Source: JAPLST01 sp964397565 (GTDB lineage Bacteria > Auribacterota > UBA3054 > JAPLST01). From it: a stretch of 64,000 nucleotides of DNA. The stretch spans positions 1-64,000 of the forward strand of contig CAYNJC010000018.1 of assembly GCA_964397565.1 (NCBI GenBank), in the 5' to 3' direction. The position numbers and the translations under genes were made by a program. Positions 46,363 to 54,922 of this stretch are shown piece by piece (position 1 is the stretch's first letter; each line of letters opens with the position of its first letter). The notes below the pieces were generated by a model. That model was not told the origin of the DNA. It worked only from the letters and a program-made list of their open reading frames with translations, and did not search any database.

Positions 46363-48135
46363 TTAACCGATGAACTTCGCTTTCAGCAGCGCAAACGTGT
46401 TGGTGAGCGTGGCCCGCTCCACGTCCCGGTAACATGCCGGCAGAAAGCGGGTATCAGAGCAGGCCAGCACGGCGGCCAGGTCCTGCATGGCAATCAGAGT
46501 GGGGTCCAGTGGATCCACAAAGGAAGCCACGGCATCCTGCAGGTCGGCCAGGCGGACCTCGGTGCGATTGTCCAGCGCGGCCTGTTCCTTGGCGCGCAGG
46601 AGCATGGCTTCGACCTCGCTGCCGGTCAGTGGCGCGGCGCCCAGCTTCGTGCGCACAAAGGCACGCATGGCGTCGGTGAAGGTCACGCCTTTGCTGCGGG
46701 CGATGACCGTGAAGAGGTCGCGCACGTCGTCCTCGCTCTGGGCGGGAAAAAGCGGGATGCACAACCCGAAACGGCCCTGGCGTTTCATATCAATCGCCAG
46801 CAGGTCGGGGCGCGAGGTCATGGCGATCCACAGTTCGCGACCGCGCAGGGACGCGTCACCGATGTGCGCGGCAAAGGCGGCGAAGACGCGCGTAGAAACG
46901 CCGCTGTCGCCATCGCTCGCCCGATTGCCAAAGACCGCATCGGCCTCGTCCACAATGACAATCACCGGCCCGAGGGCTTTGATCGTCAGCAGGATTTTCG
47001 AGAGCTGGCGCTCGGTGTCCCCTACCCATTTGGATCGGAAATCACCCATCTCCATCACCGGCAGACCGCATTCGCTGGCGAAGCAATCTATCAGAAATGA
47101 CTTGCCGACCCCCACGCGTCCAGGCAGCAGCACGCCGCGTTCGAGCACGTCGCCACGATTGGCTTTAATCAATTGCGCCAATTCCCGAAACTTCTTCTTG
47201 GCGGCGGTGTGCGTGGCAACCGCGTCGAGATTCAGCCCCGCCTTGGGTTCCTTGAATTTCACCAGACCCTGGCAATACTCCTCGATCAGCCGTTTTTTAC
47301 TTTGGGCAACGTACGCACTGGTGATGCGGCTGTCGTTATGGACGGCATCGGCGACCAGGTGCTGGATGCGCAGCAGATTCAGGCCGGCTGTGCGCGCGGC
47401 CAGGGCATCCAGTGCCAGGTCGCTGGCGGCGGCAAGCTGGCTATCATCCGCGCCGCGCGCGGCGCCGCCGGCGGCAAGGAACTGCTGGCGCTCCTCGCCA
47501 TCGGGCAGTGGCAGGGCGATTTGTGCGACATGCGGATTCTGCAACAGGTCCGCGTGCAATTCCGCGGCCGACTCCGTGACGAGCAGCACGCCGATATCCA
47601 GCCGGCGGAACTCCGGTGACGAGGCCCATTTCAGGAGGGACACCAAGGCGACGCGCTCGTCCACGCTCAAGCCGGATTCTTCCGCCGCCGGCACGATTTT
47701 CTCCGGAAAATCAATGATCAGGGCCAGCCCGCGATACGCTTTCTGCTCCGCGGCCGCCATGAAAAACCGGTGCAGCAAGGGTACTAGCTTCGTAAATTCC
47801 CGCGGCGGGCCGCTGACATGCAGCGCGGTACCCTCGACCTGGTCATAGAGTTCCAGCCATTCAAAGAACGCTTTCTGCATCACCGGTGTGCCGAACGTGA
47901 GGCCATCCGCAATGTCATAAAAGAGCAGGCAGGAGAGCTGGGGAAATATGCGCCGGGCCAAAAACGCTTTCAACGGCACGTAGGTCAACGGCTCATCAAG
48001 CTGCAGGGGAAACACATCAAAAATGTTGCCATGTAGCACAAACACCGTATAGGAGTTGCTGTTCCAGGCGCGCGCGAGGTCGTGGCTCCAACCCTTCAGC
48101 GGCAACGGCACCGTGGTGGTCGCGGCCGTACTCAT
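46363..48135 (-). CDS. AAA+ ATPase, Ycf46/CDC48-like, in a PspA-ABC operon
   Basis: From ATG 48135 (MSTAATTTVPLPLKGWSHDL) the protein has 590 residues. The N-terminal half (about 15-270) is a degenerate ATPase-like domain (LALIIDFPEKIVP as a relic Walker B). The C-terminal half is an active classical AAA+ module: Walker A LLPGRVGVGKSFLID (K345), pore-loop-containing FRSKWVGDTERQLSKIL, Walker B VIVIVDEADAVFGNR, sensor 1 AMTSRP and arginine residues in KRQGRFG. This is the Ycf46 plan. It is last in an operon led by a PspA/IM30 protein, so membrane-polymer remodelling in the manner of Vps4 on ESCRT-III is a reasonable hypothesis. Confidence 0.85.
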   Translation of the reverse strand: MSTAATTTVPLPLKGWSHDLARAWNSNSYTVFVLHGNIFDVFPLQLDEPLTYVPLKAFLARRIFPQLSCLLFYDIADGLTFGTPVMQKAFFEWLELYDQVEGTALHVSGPPREFTKLVPLLHRFFMAAAEQKAYRGLALIIDFPEKIVPAAEESGLSVDERVALVSLLKWASSPEFRRLDIGVLLVTESAAELHADLLQNPHVAQIALPLPDGEERQQFLAAGGAARGADDSQLAAASDLALDALAARTAGLNLLRIQHLVADAVHNDSRITSAYVAQSKKRLIEEYCQGLVKFKEPKAGLNLDAVATHTAAKKKFRELAQLIKANRGDVLERGVLLPGRVGVGKSFLIDCFASECGLPVMEMGDFRSKWVGDTERQLSKILLTIKALGPVIVIVDEADAVFGNRASDGDSGVSTRVFAAFAAHIGDASLRGRELWIAMTSRPDLLAIDMKRQGRFGLCIPLFPAQSEDDVRDLFTVIARSKGVTFTDAMRAFVRTKLGAAPLTGSEVEAMLLRAKEQAALDNRTEVRLADLQDAVASFVDPLDPTLIAMQDLAAVLACSDTRFLPACYRDVERATLTNTFALLKAKFIG

Positions 48136-49097
48136 GTGGTTTGCGCCGGTGTTTTCGATGTCCGCGACGGCGGCGTGGCTTTGGCGGCCGGCGCGGCCGC
48201 GGCGGGCGTGGCGCGCAGCGTGAAGCCGATGCGCTGGTCGCTGGCCGGCAGGTCGCCGACGATGTCCTTGAAGTCCGCCATTTCCGAGAGCCACTTGTTG
48301 GTCTGGTCGAGATGCTGGACGCTGGCATCAATGCGCGCGGTGAGCATCTCGGTATTTCTCGAGGCGATGGCGTCGGCGCGGATTAACTTGATCTGCTGGG
48401 CCAGCCGTTCTTGTTCGGCACACAGGACTTCAACATTGGTCTTGGCCTGCTCAATCCGTTGCACGCGTTTATAGAGCACATCCAGGCGCTCGCTGCGCGA
48501 AGTCAGCAAGCGGCGTTTGCCTTCAATGGCGGTCGGCGCGGCCTTGTTTGCCACCAGCGCGTCGAGTTCCTTGCGCAGGTCGGTTACGCCGGTCTCGGCC
48601 GCGCTCATCTGGCGGGGAACATCCTCGCGCCGCTCTATTTCCAGATACACTGCGAGGGATTGCTCGACACTGAGCAGGCGCAGATACGTCCACATCAGCT
48701 CGTCCAGTTTGCGCAGGCGCGGATCGACGCCACTGGCAGCGGCGCCATCCACGTCCGCCGTCACCTTTTCAATATCGCGGCAGACGCCGGCCAGTTCATC
48801 ATACAGGGCGCAGCGCTGGGCGGTGAGCGCGGCCACTTGGATGTCACGATTACGGATAAATTCGGCCACTTTGCGCAACTCTTCCTGGCGGCGCAGCTCC
48901 TCTTCCGCGCGGTCCACCCGCCGCCTGAACCACGGCAGGTCCGGCAGATAGATCAGGCCGAGGGTGTAGGCCGTGGCACCGATGATCAAGCCCAGCCATT
49001 CGCCACTCAGCACCCCGCCGCCCAGTGTGACCAGGCCCAGCACCGCATGGTATTTGCTGGAGCAGAACTCTTTGAAATAATTATAGGATGGCTGCAT
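48132..49097 (-). CDS. Membrane-anchored coiled-coil protein
   Basis: From ATG 49097 (MQPSYNYFKEFCSSKYHAVL) it has 321 residues. Two close hydrophobic segments (about 18-52, VLGLVTLGGGVLSGEWLGLIIGA and further) anchor it. The rest is long charged heptad helices (RRVDRAEEELRRQEELRKVA, SRSERLDVLYKRVQRIEQAK) typical of a coiled-coil, then an Ala/Pro tail. Likely a bitopic or hairpin membrane scaffold with cytoplasmic coiled coil. It overlaps both neighbours (17 bp with the ABC ATPase gene, ATGA with the AAA+ gene), so it is an integral part of this unit. No known family. Confidence 0.78.
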   Translation of the reverse strand: MQPSYNYFKEFCSSKYHAVLGLVTLGGGVLSGEWLGLIIGATAYTLGLIYLPDLPWFRRRVDRAEEELRRQEELRKVAEFIRNRDIQVAALTAQRCALYDELAGVCRDIEKVTADVDGAAASGVDPRLRKLDELMWTYLRLLSVEQSLAVYLEIERREDVPRQMSAAETGVTDLRKELDALVANKAAPTAIEGKRRLLTSRSERLDVLYKRVQRIEQAKTNVEVLCAEQERLAQQIKLIRADAIASRNTEMLTARIDASVQHLDQTNKWLSEMADFKDIVGDLPASDQRIGFTLRATPAAAAPAAKATPPSRTSKTPAQTT

Positions 49098-49956
49098 GGC
49101 GTTCCGTCGGGCGAGCGGCAGTGAGGGGCGCACCGGCGGGCGCCTCGTCTTCAAGCCGGCGCAACAGTTCGTGCGCGGCGTCGGCAAACCACGTCTGCTG
49201 GCGCATCTGCTCGGGCGGCACATCCGGGCGCGGCATGCGCAATTCCTCGACCAAGTGCCCGGGATTCGCGGCCATACGGTAGACGCGGTCACCCAAGTAG
49301 AGCGCCTCTTCGACCGAATGGGTGACGAAGAAGACGGTCGTTTCCTGGGCGCGCCACAGTTCGATCAGCAGCTCCTGCATATGCAGGCGGGTTTTTGGAT
49401 CAAGCGCGCCGAAGGGCTCATCCATCAGCAGAATGCGCGGGGTGAGGATCAAGGTGGCGGCGATGGCGACGCGTTGCTGCATTCCGCCCGAGAGCTCATG
49501 TGGATACTTGGTCTCGGCCCCGCCCAGCCCGACTTTTTTGATCCACTCGTGCGCCACAGCATGCTGCGCGCTGCGCCCCATGCCGCGCAGTTTCAAGCCG
49601 AAGGCGATATTGTCCAGCACGGTCAAATGCGGCAACAGTGAGTATTTCTGGTCCACCAAACCACGGTCGGCACTGGGCGCCGCGACGGGTTTGCCAAACA
49701 CACGCACCGTGCCGCTGGTGGGTGGAAAATGCGGGCGCAGACCGGCGATGATGCGCAACACCGTCGACTTGCCGCAGCCGGACGGGCCGACCAAGGTGAC
49801 CAGTTCACCTTTGCCGGGCAGGTCGTGCACCGCAAAGGAAACACGCGCGATCGCCACCCGCTGCGTGGCGCCGCTTCCGAAGGTTTTGGTAACCTCGTCG
49901 AACACCACCAGCTCGGGCAGAGCTGTCGCGGGCGCCGCGGCGTTGGGCGCGCTCAT
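49081..49956 (-). CDS. ABC transporter ATP-binding protein, NitT/TauT family
   Basis: From ATG 49956 (MSAPNAAAPATAL) it has 291 residues. Walker A LVGPSGCGKSTVL, Q-loop DQKYSLLPHLTV, signature HELSGGMQQRVAIA, Walker B ILLMDEPFGALDP and switch His VTHSVEEAL are all present. The close sub-family is SsuB/TauB/NrtD, which power import of sulfonates, nitrate, cyanate or related small anions. It overlaps the permease gene by four bases. Confidence 0.92.
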   Translation of the reverse strand: MSAPNAAAPATALPELVVFDEVTKTFGSGATQRVAIARVSFAVHDLPGKGELVTLVGPSGCGKSTVLRIIAGLRPHFPPTSGTVRVFGKPVAAPSADRGLVDQKYSLLPHLTVLDNIAFGLKLRGMGRSAQHAVAHEWIKKVGLGGAETKYPHELSGGMQQRVAIAATLILTPRILLMDEPFGALDPKTRLHMQELLIELWRAQETTVFFVTHSVEEALYLGDRVYRMAANPGHLVEELRMPRPDVPPEQMRQQTWFADAAHELLRRLEDEAPAGAPLTAARPTERHAAIL

Positions 49957-50813
49957 CTTTTGCTCCGGTACGGAAACAGCCACGTGCCGCTCCAACGCCA
50001 GAGCTTGTCGCACAGCACGGCGATCGCCACAATCACGAACACTACCGCAAACATGGCGGCGGTATAACCGCGCCGTTCCGAGACACTGATCAAATACCCG
50101 AGGCCTTGTTGGGCGTTGACCACCTCGGCCAGAATAATCCAGCCCCAGCCCACGCCATACACGCCGCGCAAATGATCCCAGATATCGGCCAGCGCCACCG
50201 GCACCAGCACATGCCGCACCAACTGCCATTGGGTCGCGCCTTTGGTCATAGCGACATCCAGATAGGCGGCGCCGACGTCATTGACTGCCTTGACGACCAG
50301 CGGCAGCAGGGCCACAAAACAGGCAATGAAGAGAAACCCGATTTTCTGGGTTTCCGTCGTGCCCCACCAGGCCAAGGTCAGCGGAATAAACACAATGATG
50401 GGCACATAGGCGCTGGCCAGCGCCAGCGGTTTGAAAAACGCCGCCAGCGGGGTAAACGCGGCCATGCAGACACCCAAGGTCACCGCCAATAGTGCCGCCA
50501 GCGTGAAGCCGGCCGTCACGCGTACAAAGGAAACCAGTGCGCTGTAGACCAGCGCCTGCTCAAAATGCAGGCGCGGGAACGCCATGAGCACCTCCGCCGG
50601 GCTGGGCAGGATCAGTGGCGCCAGCATGCGATCCTCGATGCGTGCCCCGTGCGTGACGTACCACCAGCCGAAAATGACCACCATGACAAAGGCACCCGTC
50701 AGCGCGGCCGTGGCATCGCGCGAAATGTCCTGCCGCACGGTCATCTGGCCAAAGCGCGCCACCAGGGTCAAGAGCACCGCCGCGACGAGGGCGAGCAAAA
50801 GAAAGGTGATCAT
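49953..50813 (-). CDS. ABC transporter permease, NitT/TauT family
   Basis: 286 residues with about seven transmembrane helices. The BPD_transp_1 EAA loop reads DVAMTKGATQWQLVRHVLVP. The N-terminal extension (MITFLLLALVAAVLLTLVAR) adds one helix relative to SsuC. It partners the downstream ATPase and the upstream OmpA-fused binding protein, and starts 33 bp after the latter. Confidence 0.9.
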   Translation of the reverse strand: MITFLLLALVAAVLLTLVARFGQMTVRQDISRDATAALTGAFVMVVIFGWWYVTHGARIEDRMLAPLILPSPAEVLMAFPRLHFEQALVYSALVSFVRVTAGFTLAALLAVTLGVCMAAFTPLAAFFKPLALASAYVPIIVFIPLTLAWWGTTETQKIGFLFIACFVALLPLVVKAVNDVGAAYLDVAMTKGATQWQLVRHVLVPVALADIWDHLRGVYGVGWGWIILAEVVNAQQGLGYLISVSERRGYTAAMFAVVFVIVAIAVLCDKLWRWSGTWLFPYRSKR

Positions 50814-50846
50814 GCTATGCTGCCGCGGGCTGTGGGTTCACCAGCA

Positions 50847-52550
50847 TCATTCTTCGAGCGGGAAGACTTTCACTTCGACGCGCCGGTTCTTGGTGTTGTT
50901 CTCCGCCTGCGACGGATCGGTCATGCCCGGCAGCGGGTTGTCCCAGCCGTTGCCGATCGTCTTGAATTTATTCGGGTCGAACTTGTATTTCTGGATGATC
51001 GCCTTCTTGACGGAATCGGCCCGGTCATATGACAATTGGCGCACCAGGTCGGCCGGCACAACCCCCTTGCGGCTGGCATCCGTGTTGCCCTCAATCACGA
51101 TGTAGGCATTGCCAAACGAGCCGGCCAGCTCGCCGATCTCCTGCAATGTTTTCGTGATCGCACGGTCGTAGTTAGTATTGAGGACCGAGCTGTTCGGTTC
51201 AAATTGAATGATGACGGCCTTGGTCAAGACCTGGCCCTCGGCCGCCTCGGCTTGCTTGAAGACCATGTTGGGCTTGAAGATCGGCTGCGACAAGTCGATC
51301 ACATCCTTGTATTCCTGCACCATGCCAGCCAGGACCTTGGCGGCCTTGACCTTCGAGGACGGCACCGGCGCATCAATCGCGCCCAAGGTTTGGTAGATGG
51401 TGGCGGCGCGGTTCCAGACCACCTCGAAGTTCGCCGGATTCATCGGGTCAAGAAAGAAATTATAGTTCTCGCGGTAATTGCAGAGATGCGCATCGCCGTC
51501 CTTGATGCCGCCATCCGGGCCGATCATCGCCAGACAGTCTTCCTTGGGGATGCTGTACACCGCGGCCATCAATGCGGCGGCCGCATCCACATCGCGGCGC
51601 ACCAGGTCCACCCCCGCAAAGATGCCGCGCACCAGGTTGGCGACGATATCCGGATGGTCATTGAAAAAATCATTGCGCACGGCCCAGACGTCGGCGACCA
51701 GCCGGTTGGCACTTTCGGTGCTGACGACAATGCGCGCGCCCTTGAGCTGCTCGGCGACGATATAGATATCCGGGGCCCAGCCGACGAAGGCGTCAAACGA
51801 CGGGTCTTGCACGAAGATTTTTGCGGCGGCCGGGGCATCCGCCGCCCAGCGGAAATCCACTTGGGCGGGATCAATGCCGGCCTCGATCAGCAAGCTCATG
51901 ATGAAATAATGGCTGGGCGAGTTCTGGGCCAGCACGACTTTTTTCCGGAGCCCGTTCTTCATCCGGAAATCATTGATCGAGCGAATTTCGCCGCGCGCCA
52001 CCACGCCATCGCCGCCGTCCGACCAGTCAATCTGCTGGCAGACCACCGGCACCGTCCGCGAGTCCTTGGCCAGCGCCGGCGCGAACAGCGCGATCATGTC
52101 CAGCGTGCCCCACAAAATGTGGCTGTGGCCGCTGGCAAACAAGTCACGCGCCTTGACCGGGTCATCCACAATGCTGAGCTGCACATAGAAGCCGTATTGC
52201 TGATAAAAAACGCTCTCGTCGTTCGCATCCAGCCCCTTGTTGGCCGCAATAATCGGCGCCCAGCCCGGCCAGACATTGATCGGGAATTGCACGACCAGCT
52301 TGCCGTTCTTCAGCGGCTTGTCGTAGTCACTGACACCCAACACCGGCGGAATGGCGGAGGCGTCCACCAGCGACACCTGCTTGTCACCCGCCAACAGTTT
52401 CTTCTGCACGGCGGCGATGTCCGCCACGGTCGTTACGGCTGGCCCGGGCGTCGGCGGCATGATCTTGTCGCGCCAACGATACACGCCAAAGCCGACCACG
52501 CCCAGAATCAACACCGTCAACAGCAGCTTGCCCAACATGGTTGCCTTCAT
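50847..52550 (-). CDS. Membrane-anchored NMT1/NitT-type binding protein fused to an OmpA domain
   Basis: 567 residues in three parts: an uncleaved N-terminal helix (about 6-25, LLLTVLILGVVGFGVYRW), a periplasmic solute-binding domain of the NitT/TauT group (about 85-400; VQFPINVWPGWAPIIAANKG, GHSHILWGTLDMIALFAPAL, DAFVGWAPDIYIVAE) and a C-terminal OmpA-like domain (about 440-565; VIIQFEPNSSVL, IVIEGNTDASRKG, LSYDRADSVKKAI, NTKNRRVEVKVFP). OmpA domains of this kind bind peptidoglycan diaminopimelate through the Asp and Arg in these motifs. So the receptor is tied to both inner membrane and cell wall. Ligand unknown. Confidence 0.88.
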   Translation of the reverse strand: MKATMLGKLLLTVLILGVVGFGVYRWRDKIMPPTPGPAVTTVADIAAVQKKLLAGDKQVSLVDASAIPPVLGVSDYDKPLKNGKLVVQFPINVWPGWAPIIAANKGLDANDESVFYQQYGFYVQLSIVDDPVKARDLFASGHSHILWGTLDMIALFAPALAKDSRTVPVVCQQIDWSDGGDGVVARGEIRSINDFRMKNGLRKKVVLAQNSPSHYFIMSLLIEAGIDPAQVDFRWAADAPAAAKIFVQDPSFDAFVGWAPDIYIVAEQLKGARIVVSTESANRLVADVWAVRNDFFNDHPDIVANLVRGIFAGVDLVRRDVDAAAALMAAVYSIPKEDCLAMIGPDGGIKDGDAHLCNYRENYNFFLDPMNPANFEVVWNRAATIYQTLGAIDAPVPSSKVKAAKVLAGMVQEYKDVIDLSQPIFKPNMVFKQAEAAEGQVLTKAVIIQFEPNSSVLNTNYDRAITKTLQEIGELAGSFGNAYIVIEGNTDASRKGVVPADLVRQLSYDRADSVKKAIIQKYKFDPNKFKTIGNGWDNPLPGMTDPSQAENNTKNRRVEVKVFPLEE

Positions 52551-52610
52551 TGCCGTGCTCCTTGTCTAGTCTGCGTTCATGCGTTATGAAAGAGGATGCT
52601 GGCCCGGCCG

Positions 52611-53372
52611 TTATTCGGCGACTTTCTGCCGCGCGGGCTTGTCCTGCGCTTGGGCCGGCGGCGCGGCCGCGTCGGCCTGCACCATGCCCATCTTTTTCTT
52701 GTACTCGTCAAACAGCAATTTGCCGCGTGCCTTGCGCATGTCTTGCTGGCGCTGAATGGATGAACCCATCTCCTTGGCCAAGTCCACCGTCGCCCGCATT
52801 TGGCCTTCGCCCATCGCCGCCGAGGTGCGCAATTGCTCCATCGATTGGCTCATCTCGCCACCGATCATGCCCTGCAATTCGGTGACCGACCCTTTCATCA
52901 GCGTGGCCAGATGCTCCAGCGAGCGACTCATCGCCACGCGCACTTTCAACTGCTCGAATTCGCGCTGGAATCTCTGAATCTCACGCAGGCTCTGGGCGAT
53001 GATCTCGGTGTTCTGGCGGTAGACTACTTCGAGGTTTTCGAGTTGGGCTTGGTTGTCACCGATATCTTGTTCGAGATCGGCGAGTTGCTCGGCAAAGTGC
53101 GCACCGTTGCTCTCGTCATTGGTGGCCACGGCCGCTTGCAGCAAGCCCTGCAACTCGGCCCGCTGGCGTTCCTGGCGTTTGAGCTGGTCCTTCAGCAGTG
53201 CCACTTGCCCGGCCAACTGGCCATTGGCGTAATGCGCCTGGTCCGCCTTGGCCTTGGCATCGCGAATGCCGCGCTCGACCACCGCCTGGTTGATTGCATC
53301 CGTTTCGGTAGCCTTCTCAACCATCAGCCCGAAATACACGAACACGCGCTTGAATGCTCTGAAAATACCCAT
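52611..53372 (-). CDS. PspA/IM30 (ESCRT-III superfamily) protein
   Basis: 253 residues, almost entirely helical. MGIFRAFKRVFVYFGLMVEK is an amphipathic start, then the long PspA hairpin (QVALLKDQLKRQERQRAELQ, QREFEQLKVRVAMSRSLEHL) and an Ala/Gln tail. PspA and IM30/Vipp1 polymerise on the inner leaflet to protect or remodel leaky membranes. Instead of pspBC or pspF, the neighbours are an ABC importer, a coiled-coil membrane protein and an AAA+ ATPase. It is the first gene of that operon with its own promoter. Confidence 0.88.
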   Translation of the reverse strand: MGIFRAFKRVFVYFGLMVEKATETDAINQAVVERGIRDAKAKADQAHYANGQLAGQVALLKDQLKRQERQRAELQGLLQAAVATNDESNGAHFAEQLADLEQDIGDNQAQLENLEVVYRQNTEIIAQSLREIQRFQREFEQLKVRVAMSRSLEHLATLMKGSVTELQGMIGGEMSQSMEQLRTSAAMGEGQMRATVDLAKEMGSSIQRQQDMRKARGKLLFDEYKKKMGMVQADAAAPPAQAQDKPARQKVAE

Positions 53373-53449
53373 ACCAGGTACTCCTGTCCCTTGTGTTATG
53401 CCAGCTCAAGCAGCAGCACTGCCTTGAGGCGGCCGGCCTTGCTTGCCAT

Positions 53450-53478
53450 AGTATAGCAAAACAGCCCAGCAATGTAAA
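53450..53478 (-). promoter_or_regulatory. Promoter of the PspA-ABC-AAA+ operon
   Basis: Minus-strand TTTACA (53473-53478), 17-bp spacer, TATACT (53450-53455). No sigma54 -24/-12 box (GG...GC) was noticed, so control differs from the classical psp operon. Confidence 0.65.
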
Positions 53479-53502
53479 CTTTGCGTAAGACCTAGAGGAA
53501 AC

Positions 53503-53604
53503 CACCCACGGCACGCGTGGCTATGTTAGGGCGCGCTGCGCGCCCGCGACGGGTGTGACCACCCGTGCGTTGGCCGTTATGCGCGCGGACGGTGGTGCCA
53601 TCCG
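53503..53604. repeat. Cluster of four consecutive hairpins in a 337-bp gene-free gap
   Basis: The gap 53373-53709 contains the operon promoter and four adjacent inverted repeats: CCACG/CGTGG, GGGCGCG-CTG-CGCGCCC, ACGGGTG-TGAC-CACCCGT and CGGACGG/CCATCCG (one mismatch). The rest of the gap shows no gene. Confidence 0.7.
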
Positions 53605-53709
53605 TAAACGTGCCGTCGTGCGCCAGGCACATGGCCGCTGTAAGAATACGCCGCCGCCGCGCTTGACCTTAGTCTGTATGCTTTTCTTGTGCAAAAAAAC
53701 GCGTGCAGC

Positions 53710-54567
53710 TCACCTCGGAATATCTTTTGCAATAATCTCTTTGGCCTCAGGTGAGATACACTGCCTGATGGCGTCTTTTTTGGACAAGATTGCGTTGCTT
53801 ATCACGCCGGTGTGACTAACCACGCATTCGCAAAACAAAGCAGGGCCAACGGAATATAAGTTGGTGGTGCCAATGAAATTAACTTGGCTGAACAAGCTTG
53901 GTTGCGCATTATGTGTTGCGGCGTGGTAAACAAAATTACTCCCTGTCGCATCAATAGTTATAATTGCACCGCCGCACATAACAATGTTGCTTGCATTCTC
54001 AGTTGCTACGAAGGTCTTCATTGTATTGTTTGTTTGTCTGACGATGCTCTCGAACACACAATCATATATGCGTGCATTGTTGCAGCAATTCAGCCAAACA
54101 TTATAACAACTGTTGTTTGCGTCAGTATGCACAGCAGATAATCTCACATTGATAAGTGTTAGATTGGTCGTTGACGCTAGGTTCATCGCACAGTCGTTCC
54201 AGTATGGTACATTCCTGACATAAACACGGATCCAAGAGTCCGCGTCGCCAATCAGGGTCAGATTGTTGCGGGCAAGCGTCATTGGACTACTGTTGGCCGT
54301 GTTCTGTTGCTTTTCCTCAAATACTCCTGAATATCTTACGACATCTCCGTCACGAGCATTACTGATCGCTTGCCATACCGATGTGTAGAAAAAGACCGTT
54401 GCTCCACTGTGCCTTGCCACCTGACACTTTACATTCGTGGCCGTCATCGGTCCGGCAAAAGCAGTGAATGCCCCCAACAGCAGCGCGGCTAACACGGCAC
54501 AACGCGGCAGGTGTTTTTGTGGCACTGACTTCAGCATTCCCGCTGCTGCCTTGTTTTCTGTTTTCAT
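53710..54567 (-). CDS. Secreted beta-helix-like protein, AT-rich
   Basis: 285 residues with a signal peptide (VLAALLLGAFTAFA). The body has short repeating turns: ARNNLTLIGD, ASTTNLTLINVRLS, CNNARIYDCVFES, ASNIVMCGGAII. This is the pattern of a right-handed parallel beta-helix (polygalacturonase or polymorphic-outer-membrane-protein style). Several cysteines occur. The gene is visibly lower in GC (about 45-48% by eye) than its neighbours and uses many A/T-ending codons, suggesting recent transfer. No ribosome site or sorting tag is clear. Function unknown. Confidence 0.7.
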   Translation of the reverse strand: MKTENKAAAGMLKSVPQKHLPRCAVLAALLLGAFTAFAGPMTATNVKCQVARHSGATVFFYTSVWQAISNARDGDVVRYSGVFEEKQQNTANSSPMTLARNNLTLIGDADSWIRVYVRNVPYWNDCAMNLASTTNLTLINVRLSAVHTDANNSCYNVWLNCCNNARIYDCVFESIVRQTNNTMKTFVATENASNIVMCGGAIITIDATGSNFVYHAATHNAQPSLFSQVNFIGTTNLYSVGPALFCECVVSHTGVISNAILSKKDAIRQCISPEAKEIIAKDIPR

Positions 54568-54922
54568 AGATGCTCTACCAGCAAACAGTTAATGGTTCAA
54601 CGAGTGTGTCAACTCATCATTTTCTTCTGGTGGCGGGCTGGGTAGCTCGCCGCACTTAATGTGGGATTCGCACTCCATGCGGCGGTATGAACATCGCGGC
54701 AGGGTAGCCGCTCCCACACATTGCTTTTTCAAAGTGGGAGCCGGTGCCACCCGGCGCTGCTGCAACAGATTCGCGGCGCGAAGGTTGCTCCCCTTCTCCA
54801 GCGGTAGCCGCCACGGGACATCTGCCCGGCCTGCTTGCGGCATGCAGTGCAGTATTCAGTATGCGGCTTTCAGTTGCTGAGCCTGCCTCTGCCACCGACT
54901 ACCGATCACCGACTACCGATCA
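54568..54922. other. Gene-free stretch with a GTAG hairpin and a heptamer tract
   Basis: No gene seen. At 54705-54741 GTAGCC is followed by GCTCCCAC and GTGGGAGC arms around a 16-bp AT-rich loop, a REP-like unit of a third sequence type. At 54894-54921 four heptads follow (see separate entry). Confidence 0.6.
54894..54921. repeat. Four heptamers ACCGAYY, immediately 3' of the SurA-like gene
   Basis: ACCGACT, ACCGATC, ACCGACT, ACCGATC in exact 7-bp phase, ending one base from the stop codon of the gene on the minus strand. The pairwise alternation suggests 14-bp duplication of a 7-bp unit. Confidence 0.85.

Noticed and set aside
54705..54741. GC/AT hairpin with T-run as a strong intrinsic terminator
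   Set aside because: The T-run lies in the loop rather than after the stem, so it does not fit a terminator; filed as a REP-like unit instead.
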